Below are positions 36,081-44,605 of a DNA stretch of 64,000 bases, piece after piece. The stretch's first letter is position 1, and the number at the start of each line of letters is the position of its first letter. The position numbers and the translations under genes are program-made. The DNA comes from Chthonomonas calidirosea T49 (GTDB lineage Bacteria > Armatimonadota > Chthonomonadetes > Chthonomonadales > Chthonomonadaceae), in assembly GCF_000427095.1 (NCBI RefSeq), contig NC_021487.1:2439325-2503324 (forward strand). The letters are read 5' to 3'. The notes beneath the pieces were generated by a model, which had not been told where the DNA came from, searched no databases, and saw only the letters and a program-made list of their open reading frames with translations.

Positions 36081-36318
36081 TCCAATGATTATCTTTATAT
36101 GAAAATTTCTCAGCTGAAGATTGAAAGTTCTGAAGTTCGTTCACTTCCATATCCTCTGTATAGAATGCGGCAGCGCTGCGATGCCGTTTTTTACAGGTTT
36201 CCACTTTTTCAGCCTGAAAAGTATTGATTTAGATAGAAGCCACTTATTTTGTTCAATTATCGAGGTCAGCTTCATATAAAACGCCTATCTATATCTAGCA
36301 GAAGGAGATTGAACGAGA

Positions 36319-37084
36319 ATGCGAACTGTGAATGTGCTGCTGATGCTAGCGCTCGGCGCAACGCTGTTGGTGGGATGCGGAGGTGGAGGAGCGGCCCCTT
36401 CTATTCCGTGGTGGGTCCAATTCGGGAGGTTCCGGTTCCGGAGGAGTCACTCCCGCCACACACCTTCGATCGCCTAGGTCTGGAGATACCTACAACTACA
36501 CGTTGTCCGGAAAGCTGTGGGGCGTCGGAACGAATGTAAGCTATAGCTTCACGGACAGTTTGGTTGCGGGGTATAGCCAAACCAACTACAGTGGTGTAAA
36601 TGTGCTGATAGCCAATTACGCGTATAATTTGAACCTGAGCAATGGCCAAAGCATTGCCGTCAATCTTCAGTTCATCGACAGCAGCGATGCAAGTGGGAAC
36701 GTCATCAATTTAGCCGAAATTCAAAACGGAGCCCTGGCGACCTACAACCTACCTATCATCGATCTGCCGGCTACATGGAGCAATACGCTCTCACTCGATC
36801 AGCAAACGACCACCAGTTCCGGCGTATCCGAAGTATTTATCTTTAGCGTTGTCGGCGCCGAGAACGTGTCCACCCCGATAGGCACCTTCGCCTGTTGGAA
36901 GGTCAACTCTAGTGAGAACACTAGCACATCCACCAACACGAATGGAACGCTCTGGTACGCACCTGAAATGGGAGCTGCGCCCATTAAAATGTCTGCAACG
37001 GTTACTCTCGTCGGCAGCGATGGAAATACGTACACGATGACGCTGAACGGGGTGCTCAGCTCTACCAATGTACCCATCTCCTAA
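36319..37084 (+). pseudogene. Lipoprotein split by a frameshift
   Basis: The frame from ATG 36319 (AAGGAG upstream) encodes a lipoprotein signal, MRTVNVLLMLALGATLLVGC, followed by GGGG, then runs to a stop at 36477. The mature protein is in the +1 frame from about 36390 to 37084: GGSNSGGSGSGGVTPAT linker, then a beta-rich domain of about 200 residues (GDTYNYTLSGKLWGVGTNVS, FSVVGAENVSTPIGTFACWK, GTLWYAPEMGAAPIKMSA). The latter is like proteins that conjugate calibrated surface-exposed beta domains to a lipid anchor. A single-base indel in the G-rich linker (about 36377-36420) would rejoin them. Phase variation, decay or an error are all possible. Confidence 0.7.
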
Positions 37085-37159
37085 AAAATGCCGTTCCCAA
37101 TGGAGAGATCGGGCGCTTTTGCGGAACTTAGAAGGCCTCTTTCTCGCATAAGATTAGGG

Positions 37160-37165
37160 TATAAT
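37160..37165 (+). promoter_or_regulatory. -10 element of the small Cys-rich protein gene
   Basis: TATAAT preceded by GG (AGGGTATAAT), 49 bp before the ATG; no clear -35. The same GGTATAAT is seen at 42102 and 53389 in front of other genes, suggesting an extended -10 used in this genome. Confidence 0.5.
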
Positions 37166-37213
37166 ATTCCTGACGCCTCTTTGTGAGAGATCTGAAGGGA
37201 GGGCCTATTTCGT

Positions 37214-37390
37214 ATGGCAAAGAAGAAAGATACGTCCAAAACCAACGTTGCCGCACGCTTAGAGTCGAAAGCCCAACAGCAGGTTTGTCGCTTCTGCGGT
37301 CGCAAACCCGAAATGGTACGACAGTTGACCCCTAGCGGTAAAGTGCAGATGTTCCGCAAATGCTGTGCGGAAGCAGGCCTCGTGGCCTAG
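37214..37390 (+). CDS. Small basic Cys-rich protein (possible zinc knuckle), unknown
   Basis: 58 residues, reading MAKKKDTSKTNVAARLESKA, then QQQVCRFCGRKPEMVRQL and MFRKCCAEAGLVA. The C-x2-C pair and the later CC, with many Lys/Arg, look like a small zinc-binding, nucleic-acid-associated protein. Support for it being real: GGGAGGG site ahead of the ATG, its own -10, codon use like its neighbours and a stop just before the GH57 gene. I do not recognise a family; a ribosome-associated factor is one guess. Confidence 0.7.
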   Translation: MAKKKDTSKTNVAARLESKAQQQVCRFCGRKPEMVRQLTPSGKVQMFRKCCAEAGLVA

Positions 37391-37468
37391 CGTGGTTTGG
37401 AACGTTGTTGAGTCGGCCTGTCCTCTGTGAGAGGAGGACAGGCTTTCTCCTATCTGGAGCCTTGCTAC

Positions 37469-39214
37469 ATGCCGAAACCGCGCAAACAGGGCTATTTCGC
37501 CCTCGTCCTTCATTCCCATATCCCCTATGTGCTCGACCACGGGCGGTCACCTCACGGAACCGATTGGCTGTCGGAGGTCACCGCCGAAACCTATCTGCCA
37601 CTTCTCGACATGCTCTTCCGTCTTGTCTCTGAAGGCATCTCGCCCAAGATCACCCTAGGGTTTACCCCCATTCTCGTGGAGCAGCTTGCCGATGAGACGT
37701 TCCAACGCGATTTTGTGGGCTATCTCCAGCAGAGAATAGAGGCAGCACGCGAAAACCAGCGGCAGTTTCGCTATGAGGGCAATACCCACATGCGTGGCCT
37801 GGCCCATTTTTGGGAGGACTACTATCAGCAAAAGCTCGAGGCTTTCCTGGATATCTACAAAGGTGACCTCATTGGTGCCTTTCGGAGGCTTCAGGATGAA
37901 GGGCATATTGAGATACTAACCAGCGCGGCTACCCACGGCTATCTGCCTCTTTTGCTCACCGATAACAGCGTGCAGGCACAGATTCGTTTGGGTGTGGTCT
38001 CCTATAAGGAGCGTTTCGGGCGCGACCCACGCGGGTTTTGGTTGCCGGAGTGTGCCTATCGCCCGCGCTACGCCTGGAACCCGCCTATAGAGGTCTATCG
38101 TAGCCCGCGACCGCAGTTGCGAAAAGGTATTGAAGAGTTCTTAGCGGAGAGCGACCTTCGCTATTTCTTGGTGGATGCCCATCTTCTGCGAGGGGGGCAG
38201 ACACTTGGCGTCTATGCGGAACGTTTCAAGGGATTGCAAGAGCTGTGGGCGCAGTTTCAACGAGAGTACAACCCAGAACGGGCCGATCGCACGCCCTATG
38301 CACCCTACTTGGTCAACAGCAGTGGACTGCCTATGCAGCCGGTGGCTTGCTTTGCGCGCGATCCAAAAACCGGCATGCAGGTTTGGAGCGGCGCTCACGG
38401 CTACCCTGGGGATGAGTTCTACCTAGAGTTTCACAAAAAGCACTATCCGGGCAACCTACGCTATTGGCGGGTCTCTTGGCCTAAGGACGATTTGGGGGCT
38501 AAACAGCTCTATGAGCCTTATTTGGCGATGGGCCGTGTACATGATCATGCCAAGCACTTCGCTCAGCTGGTGTACCAGACGGTGGTATCTGCAACGACGG
38601 AAGGGGACCAGCCCCCCGTTGTGGTGGCGATGTACGACACCGAACTGTTTGGGCACTGGTGGTTCGAGGGGCCGGAGTTTCTCTATCATGCCTTGAAACA
38701 GCTGCACATGCACCCCCATGTAGAGCCGATCACATGCGACGCCTACTTGGAGAAGTACCCTCCCAAGACGGTAGTGGCGCTACCCGAAGGCTCGTGGGGC
38801 GAAGGAGGCTATCACTGGATATGGCTGAACGAGTGGACAGCGTGGACGTGGGAAAAGGTCTATGAGGCCGAACGGCTAATGATAGAACTGGCGCAAACCT
38901 ATGGAGATGTGGAGCAGGTACAAACCATTCTTCGACAGGCAGCGCGTGAGCTGCTGCTGCTCGAATCGTCGGACTGGCAGTTCAACATCAGCACCTTTAC
39001 CAGCCGTGACTATGCCGAGCAGAGGGTCAATTACCACTATTCTCGCTTTTTGCATCTAGCCTCTCTCGTTCAACGCGTTGCCGCGCAAGAGAGTATTCCC
39101 GTTGACGATTGGAACCTTCTTGGGGAGGCGGAAGAGCGCGACCGGTGTTTTGCTCAGCTGAACCCGAAATGGTGGGCTGCCGTCGAGTTCCCTGCGGCCG
39201 AGAGGGAGGAGTAG
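37469..39214 (+). CDS. GH57 1,4-alpha-glucan branching enzyme (DUF1957)
   Basis: 581 residues from the ATG at 37469, nine bases after GGAG. GH57 conserved regions are in order: HSHIPYVLDHGRS (region 1), the nucleophile in GFWLPECAYRPRYAW (about residue 200), and the acid/base Asp in AMYDTELFGHWWFEGPEF (about residue 395). The C-terminal part is the DUF1957 helical domain (ESSDWQFNISTFTSRDYAEQ). This subfamily (Thermus, Thermococcus) makes alpha-1,6 branches in glycogen. The next gene, a DNA glycosylase, begins 8 bp downstream. Confidence 0.93.
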   Translation: MPKPRKQGYFALVLHSHIPYVLDHGRSPHGTDWLSEVTAETYLPLLDMLFRLVSEGISPKITLGFTPILVEQLADETFQRDFVGYLQQRIEAARENQRQFRYEGNTHMRGLAHFWEDYYQQKLEAFLDIYKGDLIGAFRRLQDEGHIEILTSAATHGYLPLLLTDNSVQAQIRLGVVSYKERFGRDPRGFWLPECAYRPRYAWNPPIEVYRSPRPQLRKGIEEFLAESDLRYFLVDAHLLRGGQTLGVYAERFKGLQELWAQFQREYNPERADRTPYAPYLVNSSGLPMQPVACFARDPKTGMQVWSGAHGYPGDEFYLEFHKKHYPGNLRYWRVSWPKDDLGAKQLYEPYLAMGRVHDHAKHFAQLVYQTVVSATTEGDQPPVVVAMYDTELFGHWWFEGPEFLYHALKQLHMHPHVEPITCDAYLEKYPPKTVVALPEGSWGEGGYHWIWLNEWTAWTWEKVYEAERLMIELAQTYGDVEQVQTILRQAARELLLLESSDWQFNISTFTSRDYAEQRVNYHYSRFLHLASLVQRVAAQESIPVDDWNLLGEAEERDRCFAQLNPKWWAAVEFPAAEREE

Positions 39215-39221
39215 AGAAAGT

Positions 39222-40184
39222 TTGCGGCAGGTAACAACGCACAACTCACGCATCGCCTGGAGACGATTCGACTGCAGCAAATCGCCTCTCCATTTGGAAG
39301 CTACCTTGCGCACCGGCCAGAGTTTTCGATGGTGTCGGGATGCCAACGGGGTTTGGTGGGGCACTATAGAGTCGGTTGGTGTGGCCTTATGGCAGCCCGA
39401 TGGGGAGCCTTACGGCGATCTTTATTGGCAAACGTTCCCTGAGCCGGACTTATGGGAGGTGGTGGAGGACTACCTTCAGCTTCGCACCGACCTCGAATCG
39501 CTCTACTGCCGTTGGAGCTTCGCCGAGCCACGCCTCGCCGAGGTTTTTCGCGCTTTTGCCGGGCTACGGGTTTTACGACAACCGCCGGAGGAGTGTCTTT
39601 TTGCCTTTCTATGCGCCACAACCAACACGGTGACCAAGATCGAGCGGAGCGTACGCTATCTGGCCGAGCGCTATGGGGCTCGTATCTGCACCGGTCTCGA
39701 TAAGCCCGCGACCCTCTTTGCTTTCCCTTCGGTAAGCGCGCTTTCCGCGGCGGATGAGAGGGATTTGCGGGCTGGCCTGTGGGGCTATCGGGCCCCTTTT
39801 GTGATTAAAACGGCACAGAAGCTGCTACAGAAACCGCAGGGGTGGTTGAGGGCGCTAAGAGATGTGCCCTATGCGGAGGCTCATGAAGCCTTACTGGAGT
39901 TTCCTGGCGTTGGGCCAAAGGTGGCGGATTGTGTCTGCCTATTCGCCCTCGACAAATGGGAAGCAGTGCCGGTGGATAGGCATATCTACCGGCTGGGCGT
40001 TCGTCTCTTTCTTCCGCATTTTGAAGGCCGCTCGTTAACGCCGCGGCTCTACAAGGCAGTTGCTGAAGCCTTCCGCGAGCGCTTTGGGCCTATGGCGGGT
40101 TGGGCGCAGCAGACCCTTTTTTATGCGGAAGCGGGTCTATATAGAAGGCCAGACAAAGAGAGCTCAAGGCAGAGAAGGTTTTAG
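39222..40184 (+). CDS. ogg: 8-oxoguanine DNA glycosylase/AP lyase, OGG1 type
   Basis: 320 residues from a TTG at 39222, after GGAGGAG. The N-terminal OGG_N domain has the GQSFRWCRDANGVWWGTIES start typical of eukaryote-like OGG1; the HhH-GPD domain has the catalytic Lys in PGVGPKVADCVCLF and the catalytic Asp in PVDRHIYRLGV. It removes 8-oxoguanine opposite C and cleaves the strand by beta-elimination. OGG1-type enzymes in bacteria are rather scattered (clostridia, some thermophiles). Probably cotranscribed with the branching enzyme, without an obvious functional link. Confidence 0.92.
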   Translation: MRQVTTHNSRIAWRRFDCSKSPLHLEATLRTGQSFRWCRDANGVWWGTIESVGVALWQPDGEPYGDLYWQTFPEPDLWEVVEDYLQLRTDLESLYCRWSFAEPRLAEVFRAFAGLRVLRQPPEECLFAFLCATTNTVTKIERSVRYLAERYGARICTGLDKPATLFAFPSVSALSAADERDLRAGLWGYRAPFVIKTAQKLLQKPQGWLRALRDVPYAEAHEALLEFPGVGPKVADCVCLFALDKWEAVPVDRHIYRLGVRLFLPHFEGRSLTPRLYKAVAEAFRERFGPMAGWAQQTLFYAEAGLYRRPDKESSRQRRF

Positions 40185-40245
40185 GGAATAGCCTGGATCT
40201 GCGCCGTGGAATTTTGGTAGTCCACTCTCTTCGGCTTCCTCATGG

Positions 40246-41793
40246 TCACTGCTGCGCTTGCTCGAAGCGATTCAGCTGCTGTTGAGCCACGTAGGCCACA
40301 TCTGCATCGGAGCTTTTGGCCAGCTGCTCTAGGATGTCCTTGGCGCCAGCCAAATCGGTGTTTCCGAGCGCGACGGCAGCCCATCGTTGCAGGGTGGGGT
40401 TGGCGCTCTTCAGCGCCGTTGCAAGCTGCATAAGAATTTCATGACCATAATCCGACCCTAGCAGATCACCCAGAGCGGTGGAGGCGTAGTAGGCGGTTGT
40501 GCCGCCTTTTGCCAGCAGGGAGATCAGCGTAGGGGCGGCTGCAGGGCCGATCTGCCCAAGCGCTTGTGTAGCGGCCTCAGCGACGGTTCCGCTGGGGTCG
40601 TTTAAGGCGGCCACGAGGGGCGCGATGCCACCTCGATTTCCAGGAAAACCTAGGGCTTTGGCGGCGGCGGCACGCACGTCTGCATCCTGTGTATCGGTTT
40701 GTAGCAACCGAGCAAGGCTGGGATCGGTTTCCGGATCGTGCACGGGAATGAGCGCCTGGGCAACGCCGAGGCGTATCTCTTTTTGGGGATTGGCCAGGGC
40801 CTGGATAAGTTGCTGTACAACCGCATGGTTTGGAGGGCTATCTTCTCCTGGGCGGGCTGCCACGGAGAGGGCGGAGATGGCCGCCGTTCGTAAGTTGAGG
40901 TCGTAATCGGTAAGCGTTTTGAGAAGCGTGGAGATGGCATGCGGCGTTGCGATGCGCCCTAAACCGGCGGCGGCCTGAGCGCGAGCCTCTGAATCGACCG
41001 AAGGGTCAAGTACCGCTTGGGCAAGTACCGGCTCACTGGAGGGATCGGCGATAAGCCCAATGGCGGCGATGACGGCGGTGCGCACTTGCGTAGTGGTGGC
41101 TGGGTTCTGAAGTACGGCGATAAGCTTAGGCACGGCATGTGGGTCCCCTATTTTCCCAAGCGCGTTGGCAGCGCCGATCTTTACCCCATCATCTTTATCA
41201 TCGAGGAGAGCCATCAGCGCGGGAACACTGCGATTGTTGGCCGCGGGGTCGAACGCTTTACTGCTTAGCACGTCACCTACGGGGCCGCGGGCGTCACTGC
41301 TCGATTTCAGTTCGTTCACGAGGGCCTGCACCACGTCGGGGTTTTGGCGTGGCCCTATGCCGTCCGGGTCGGTGAGGGCACGGATAACGCCCTGACGCAC
41401 GTTGATGTCGCTATCGCTTAGGCCATCCACAAGGGCTTTAATGTTATCTGCAGAGGCTGCACCGATCTGTTTCAGGGTACGTAGGGCCTGATCGCGCACG
41501 ATCTTATCCTGATCTTTCAGCATCTGTACGGCCTGTTTCACGGCGTCGGCGTTGCCGAGATCGGCAAGGGCAATGGCGGCTTGGGCGCGCATCTCCTTCG
41601 TTTCGCCGGCGATGGTGTCGGAGAACTGCTCTTCGGCGATCAGCTCCTTGGCCGCAGCGGCGCGCTGAGCCGGCGTCCCGTGTGTGAGATTGTAGAGCAG
41701 TTGATGCATGTGGTGGCTATGCAGAGCGGCTAGGCCCACAACCACGAGAACGATTCCGCCAAAAATAAGATAGTTCAGATATTTCTGTATCAC
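40246..41793 (-). CDS. Membrane-anchored HEAT-repeat protein
   Basis: 515 residues: an N-terminal transmembrane helix (LNYLIFGGIVLVVVGLAALH) and then about a dozen HEAT / PBS-lyase-type repeats of about 38 residues (AQAAIALADLGNADAVKQAV, AANALGKIGDPHAVPKLIAV, AAAGLGRIATPHAISTLLKT, AAAKALGFPGNRGGIAPLVA). HEAT arrays are scaffolds; no catalytic residues of the phycobilin lyases can be seen. Convergent with the glycosylase gene and divergent from the pilin cluster. A TAGAAT -10-like box (41851-41846) lies 53 bp upstream on the minus strand. Confidence 0.85.
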   Translation of the reverse strand: MIQKYLNYLIFGGIVLVVVGLAALHSHHMHQLLYNLTHGTPAQRAAAAKELIAEEQFSDTIAGETKEMRAQAAIALADLGNADAVKQAVQMLKDQDKIVRDQALRTLKQIGAASADNIKALVDGLSDSDINVRQGVIRALTDPDGIGPRQNPDVVQALVNELKSSSDARGPVGDVLSSKAFDPAANNRSVPALMALLDDKDDGVKIGAANALGKIGDPHAVPKLIAVLQNPATTTQVRTAVIAAIGLIADPSSEPVLAQAVLDPSVDSEARAQAAAGLGRIATPHAISTLLKTLTDYDLNLRTAAISALSVAARPGEDSPPNHAVVQQLIQALANPQKEIRLGVAQALIPVHDPETDPSLARLLQTDTQDADVRAAAAKALGFPGNRGGIAPLVAALNDPSGTVAEAATQALGQIGPAAAPTLISLLAKGGTTAYYASTALGDLLGSDYGHEILMQLATALKSANPTLQRWAAVALGNTDLAGAKDILEQLAKSSDADVAYVAQQQLNRFEQAQQ

Positions 41794-41882
41794 GTTCCCA
41801 CGCTCCCCAAGAGCAACTCTTTAAAGGATAGATGTTACTTCAAGCATTCTACCTGAATTCGCCCATTTCCTGCCCCTCTACA

Positions 41883-41903
41883 CGTTCCTCAAAAATAGGA
41901 ACG
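41883..41903. other. Inverted repeat in the HEAT/pilin divergent gap
   Basis: Perfect 7-bp arms CGTTCCT / AGGAACG with a 7-base loop, between the two divergent promoters. Could be an operator; no T-tract on the plus strand. Confidence 0.4.
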
Positions 41904-41976
41904 GAGGAGATTTGTCATTTGTTCTTGTGTTCCTTTGTGTAATATGACAGGAATCTGGCGAGAAGCGATAAAAAAG

Positions 41977-42005
41977 TTGCACTTTTGAGGTTTTCGTGTT
42001 ATAAT
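41977..42005 (+). promoter_or_regulatory. Strong sigma-70-type promoter (P1) upstream of the structured leader
   Basis: TTGCAC (41977-41982), 17-bp spacer, TATAAT (42000-42005). Near-consensus. The expected transcript would start close to 42012 and meet the terminator at 42153-42200, giving an RNA of about 190 bases. Confidence 0.75.
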
Positions 42006-42080
42006 AAAAGCATCCTTTCCTAAAGGAAGGCCAAGCAGATCTCTGTTTGGAGAAATTGAGGTAGTGGGGGAAACTGCGTG

Positions 42081-42109
42081 TGGACGGCAAAAACGTTTTC
42101 GGGTATAAT
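42081..42109 (+). promoter_or_regulatory. Second promoter (P2) at the structured leader
   Basis: TGGACG (42081-42086), 17-bp spacer, TATAAT (42104-42109), with the GGTATAAT context. The start would be near 42116, at the first base of the hairpin region. Confidence 0.6.
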
Positions 42110-42114
42110 CCAAT

Positions 42115-42211
42115 CCGTTCTACAAACGGTTTCCTTCAGCACTCTGGCGCAGCTGCCGGTTCCTTTTCCGTATACAATGGGGTAGGTTCCGGCAGTTTTT
42201 CTGTTTGTAGA
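42115..42211 (+). ncRNA. Structured leader or small RNA with alternative pairings
   Basis: CCGTT (42115-42119) pairs with AACGG (42125-42129) in a tight hairpin, but the overlapping TCTACAAAC (42119-42127) pairs perfectly with GTTTGTAGA (42203-42211), closing a long domain. The two are mutually exclusive. Inside the domain lies the terminator hairpin 42153-42195. Such a layout is that of an attenuator or riboswitch expression platform, or of a self-contained small RNA. It does not match riboswitch classes I can recognise (SAM, TPP, cobalamin, c-di-GMP-I, purine, T-box). Confidence 0.5.
42153..42200 (+). terminator. Rho-independent terminator inside the leader
   Basis: CTGCCGG (42153-42159), TT, CCTTTTCC (42162-42169), 9-base loop, GGGGTAGG (42179-42186), TT, CCGGCAG (42189-42195), then five T. 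Symmetric internal TT/TT. It ends 98 bases before the pilin-like start. Confidence 0.8.
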
Positions 42212-42298
42212 GGTTCCTCTCTACATCGGCAAAGAGAGAAAGAAGGTGTCTAAGACACACAGCAGCTTGATTCAGTGGCTTCGGAGGAAAAACAACAG

Positions 42299-43144
42299 AT
42301 GAATCGTAAAAACGCTTTCACGCTCATTGAGTTGCTTGTCGTTATCGCTATAATAGCGATACTGGCAGCAATCCTGTTCCCTGTCTTTTCCCAGGCGAGA
42401 GATAAGGCGCGGCAAACGGTAGATATATCCAATCAGAAACAGATACTGCTCGCTATCCTTGCTTACACGCAAGATTATGATGAGATGTTACCGTTGGGAC
42501 AGGTGGGCCCGGTGCACTGGGATGGAAACATTAACTCTGATGCGGAGGGTGATGGAATTAATGACGAGATAGACCCCTATATCAAAGCGGGCGTGCCTTG
42601 GGGGCCGGAGCGGAAGTCGAGTATTTGGGCCGATCCGTCCGACTCCTACCAGCGTGACGACTGCGATGGTGCCCCAGGGATAGGAGTAGGCTACGATATT
42701 AGCTATGGATTTACACGCTACGACCCTGACCAACCCCTCTTAGGTTTTGGAGTCTTCGGATATCGTTTTGAGTCGGATGGATCAGACTGGTCTTCTTTAA
42801 CGCTAGCTGGAGTTCCCAAACCGGGAAGCACCATCATTATGTTCCCCTGGTGGAATCCAAATAACTATTCCCGTTTTTACGCCACAACGCGCTACAATAT
42901 GGGAGACCTGCTTGTTTTTCCCGTCTATCCGAAAGCTTTAAGTATCGGAGATGTATGTGGAGATGGCTATAACTGGCTTTTCTCTATAGGAGGCCATAAC
43001 GGAATCTCTGATTTCGGCTTTCTCGACGGCCATGTAAAGGCGATGCCGGCTTCCCGTCTGTGGAACGTAAATCCTACAACCGGTCTGTGGAACCAGCAGC
43101 CACCTAACATGATGGCGTGGAGCGATCAATATAATACGAACTAA
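42299..43144 (+). CDS. Type IV pilin-like protein with H-X9-DG C-terminal motif
   Basis: 281 residues from the ATG at 42299 (GGAGG eleven bases upstream). The N-terminus is a prepilin signal: MNRKNAFTLIELLVVIAIIA, with Ala instead of Gly before the FTLIE cut site, Glu at +5 and the ILFPVFSQARDKAR extension common in Planctomycetes and Armatimonadota. The C-terminus has GGHNGISDFGFLDGHVK, an exact H-x9-DG. The family (DUF1559/GspG-like) is expanded in these phyla and its role is unknown; processing by a prepilin peptidase is expected. It opens a cluster with a small membrane protein, a TPR protein and a CRTAC1 protein. Confidence 0.9.
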   Translation: MNRKNAFTLIELLVVIAIIAILAAILFPVFSQARDKARQTVDISNQKQILLAILAYTQDYDEMLPLGQVGPVHWDGNINSDAEGDGINDEIDPYIKAGVPWGPERKSSIWADPSDSYQRDDCDGAPGIGVGYDISYGFTRYDPDQPLLGFGVFGYRFESDGSDWSSLTLAGVPKPGSTIIMFPWWNPNNYSRFYATTRYNMGDLLVFPVYPKALSIGDVCGDGYNWLFSIGGHNGISDFGFLDGHVKAMPASRLWNVNPTTGLWNQQPPNMMAWSDQYNTN

Positions 43145-43157
43145 ATAGATACGCGCC

Positions 43158-43209
43158 TGTTCTCCCTACCTGCCGACTATTTAACCAACGCCTGGCGGTA
43201 GGGAGAACA
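43158..43209 (+). terminator. Hairpin after the pilin-like gene
   Basis: Perfect 13-bp arms TGTTCTCCCTACC (43158-43170) and GGTAGGGAGAACA (43197-43209). No T-tract follows on the plus strand, so it may act as an mRNA-stabilising 3' structure and let part of the transcription go through to the next genes. Confidence 0.6.
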
Positions 43210-43238
43210 AAAAACAGGAATATTTCGGAGGAAAACGT

Positions 43239-43490
43239 ATGTCTACGCGGGATAGAAATCTGCTGATCTTAGCGGTAGTGCTGATCCTTGCAGCGGCAGG
43301 CTTCATGGTCTATGCCTATCGTAAGAATCAACCTCAGGTCGTTAAAAGCGTCCATGTTGACCCAAACTCTTTTCCGAAAGTACAGTGGATGAAAGAGCAT
43401 AAAGCCGGAGTAAATCCGAACGCTCCTGAATCCGGTGCAGGGGCTTTTGGAACTCCACAGGGTGGAACCATCCAGAATGCCAATCAGTAG
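43239..43490 (+). CDS. Small single-pass membrane protein, unknown
   Basis: 83 residues. A short basic head (MSTRDRN), one transmembrane helix (LLILAVVLILAAAGFMVYAY), then RKN and a polar, Pro/Gly/Asn-rich tail outside. CGGAGGA precedes the ATG. No family recognised. Its place between the pilin-like and TPR proteins suggests a role in the same envelope structure. Confidence 0.7.
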   Translation: MSTRDRNLLILAVVLILAAAGFMVYAYRKNQPQVVKSVHVDPNSFPKVQWMKEHKAGVNPNAPESGAGAFGTPQGGTIQNANQ

Positions 43491-43532
43491 CTCGCCCCGT
43501 TTTTAAAAGGTTTGGGGTTAATACTGCAGGTA

Positions 43533-43553
43533 GTAGAGATTGTTAATCTCTAC
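43533..43553. other. Perfect hairpin before the TPR gene
   Basis: GTAGAGATT, GTT, AATCTCTAC; 9-bp stem with a 3-base loop, 24 bp before the TPR start. It may regulate translation or be a processing site. Confidence 0.5.
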
Positions 43554-43576
43554 ACCTCCCTGTTTTAGGACTGTCC

Positions 43577-44605
43577 ATGACCCTGAGCACGGGTAGGCGA
43601 CTACTGCTATTTGGCGCTCTTTTAATAGCCTTAATAGGTGCGATCTACCTCCGTTCGTATTTGTACAGGCATTCGATGCCTCCGATCTCTAAGGACCTAG
43701 CTACAGTAGGCCTTTATGCGCGTGCCCACCCTAATGATCCGACGGCACAGATCGCATGGGGAAATGCACTTATGTTGCACAACCACCCCAACGAAGCCAT
43801 GCAGGTTTTTGCTGATGCAGCACAGCGATGGCCACACGATGCCCGTCCCTATATTGGCTTAGGGGCACTTGCCCTACAGCAGCATCGTGATGCGATTGCG
43901 CAGGTGAATTTTGAACAGGCCGTCCGCTGTGATCCGCGAAATGCCCTTGTTTGGCATCTTCTAGGGGAAGTTTACGAGCGGCGCCATGAGCCTCTAGCGG
44001 CGATTCATGCCTATATGGAAGCCACCAAGCTAGCTCCAAACGATGAGGTCGCATGGCGACAGCTCGGGGTGCTCGAAACCAAACGTAAGCTCTATGCTGC
44101 AGGCTATGCGGCCTTACAGCGCGCAACCGCTTTAAACCCAAAGGATGCACGAGCGCAGATCGATTTTGGCAATATCGCCCTTGTACAAGGGCAGCTCGCG
44201 ATCGCCCAACAGGCTTTTACCAAAGCATTGCAACTTCAGCCTCATGCTCCTGATGCTCTGATCGGGTTGGCCAACGCGAATATGCTGCTTGATTCTTCTC
44301 CCTCGGGGCTAGCGAATGACCTATCTCTCATCCAGCAGATTGCTGATCCCGCACATAACGCCATTGCTTGCGAAACTCGCGGACACATTTACCTGTTGCA
44401 AAGGCGATATTTATTAGCCATAAAATCTCTCCAAGAGGCCATAAGGGCCAACCCGAAGCGGACAACCGCCTACGTGCTGCTTTCCCAGGCCTATGCCGCA
44501 GTGGGCAACGCACAAGCGGCCGAAAAAGCAGCAAAAACCTATCAGCAGCTGTTGCAGACGGAGGGGGCCGATGAGACAGCTCCTCCGGTAGGAATGGGGC
44601 ATTGA
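43577..44605 (+). CDS. Membrane-anchored TPR protein
   Basis: 342 residues: an N-terminal transmembrane helix (RRLLLFGALLIALIGAIYLR), then seven to eight TPR units (PNDPTAQIAWGNALMLHNHP, PRNALVWHLLGEVYERRHEP, PKDARAQIDFGNIALVQGQL, PKRTTAYVLLSQAYAAVGNA). It is expected to face the periplasm. Its stop overlaps the start of the CRTAC1 gene (TTGA), so the two are made together. Pairs of this kind are common in Acidobacteriota and Planctomycetota. Confidence 0.85.
   Translation: MTLSTGRRLLLFGALLIALIGAIYLRSYLYRHSMPPISKDLATVGLYARAHPNDPTAQIAWGNALMLHNHPNEAMQVFADAAQRWPHDARPYIGLGALALQQHRDAIAQVNFEQAVRCDPRNALVWHLLGEVYERRHEPLAAIHAYMEATKLAPNDEVAWRQLGVLETKRKLYAAGYAALQRATALNPKDARAQIDFGNIALVQGQLAIAQQAFTKALQLQPHAPDALIGLANANMLLDSSPSGLANDLSLIQQIADPAHNAIACETRGHIYLLQRRYLLAIKSLQEAIRANPKRTTAYVLLSQAYAAVGNAQAAEKAAKTYQQLLQTEGADETAPPVGMGH

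Noticed and set aside
42012-42200. 6S RNA or SRP RNA at the structured leader
   Set aside because: Size fits, but neither the 6S central bubble with long flanking stems nor the SRP domain IV GGAAG-type tetraloop consensus can be seen.
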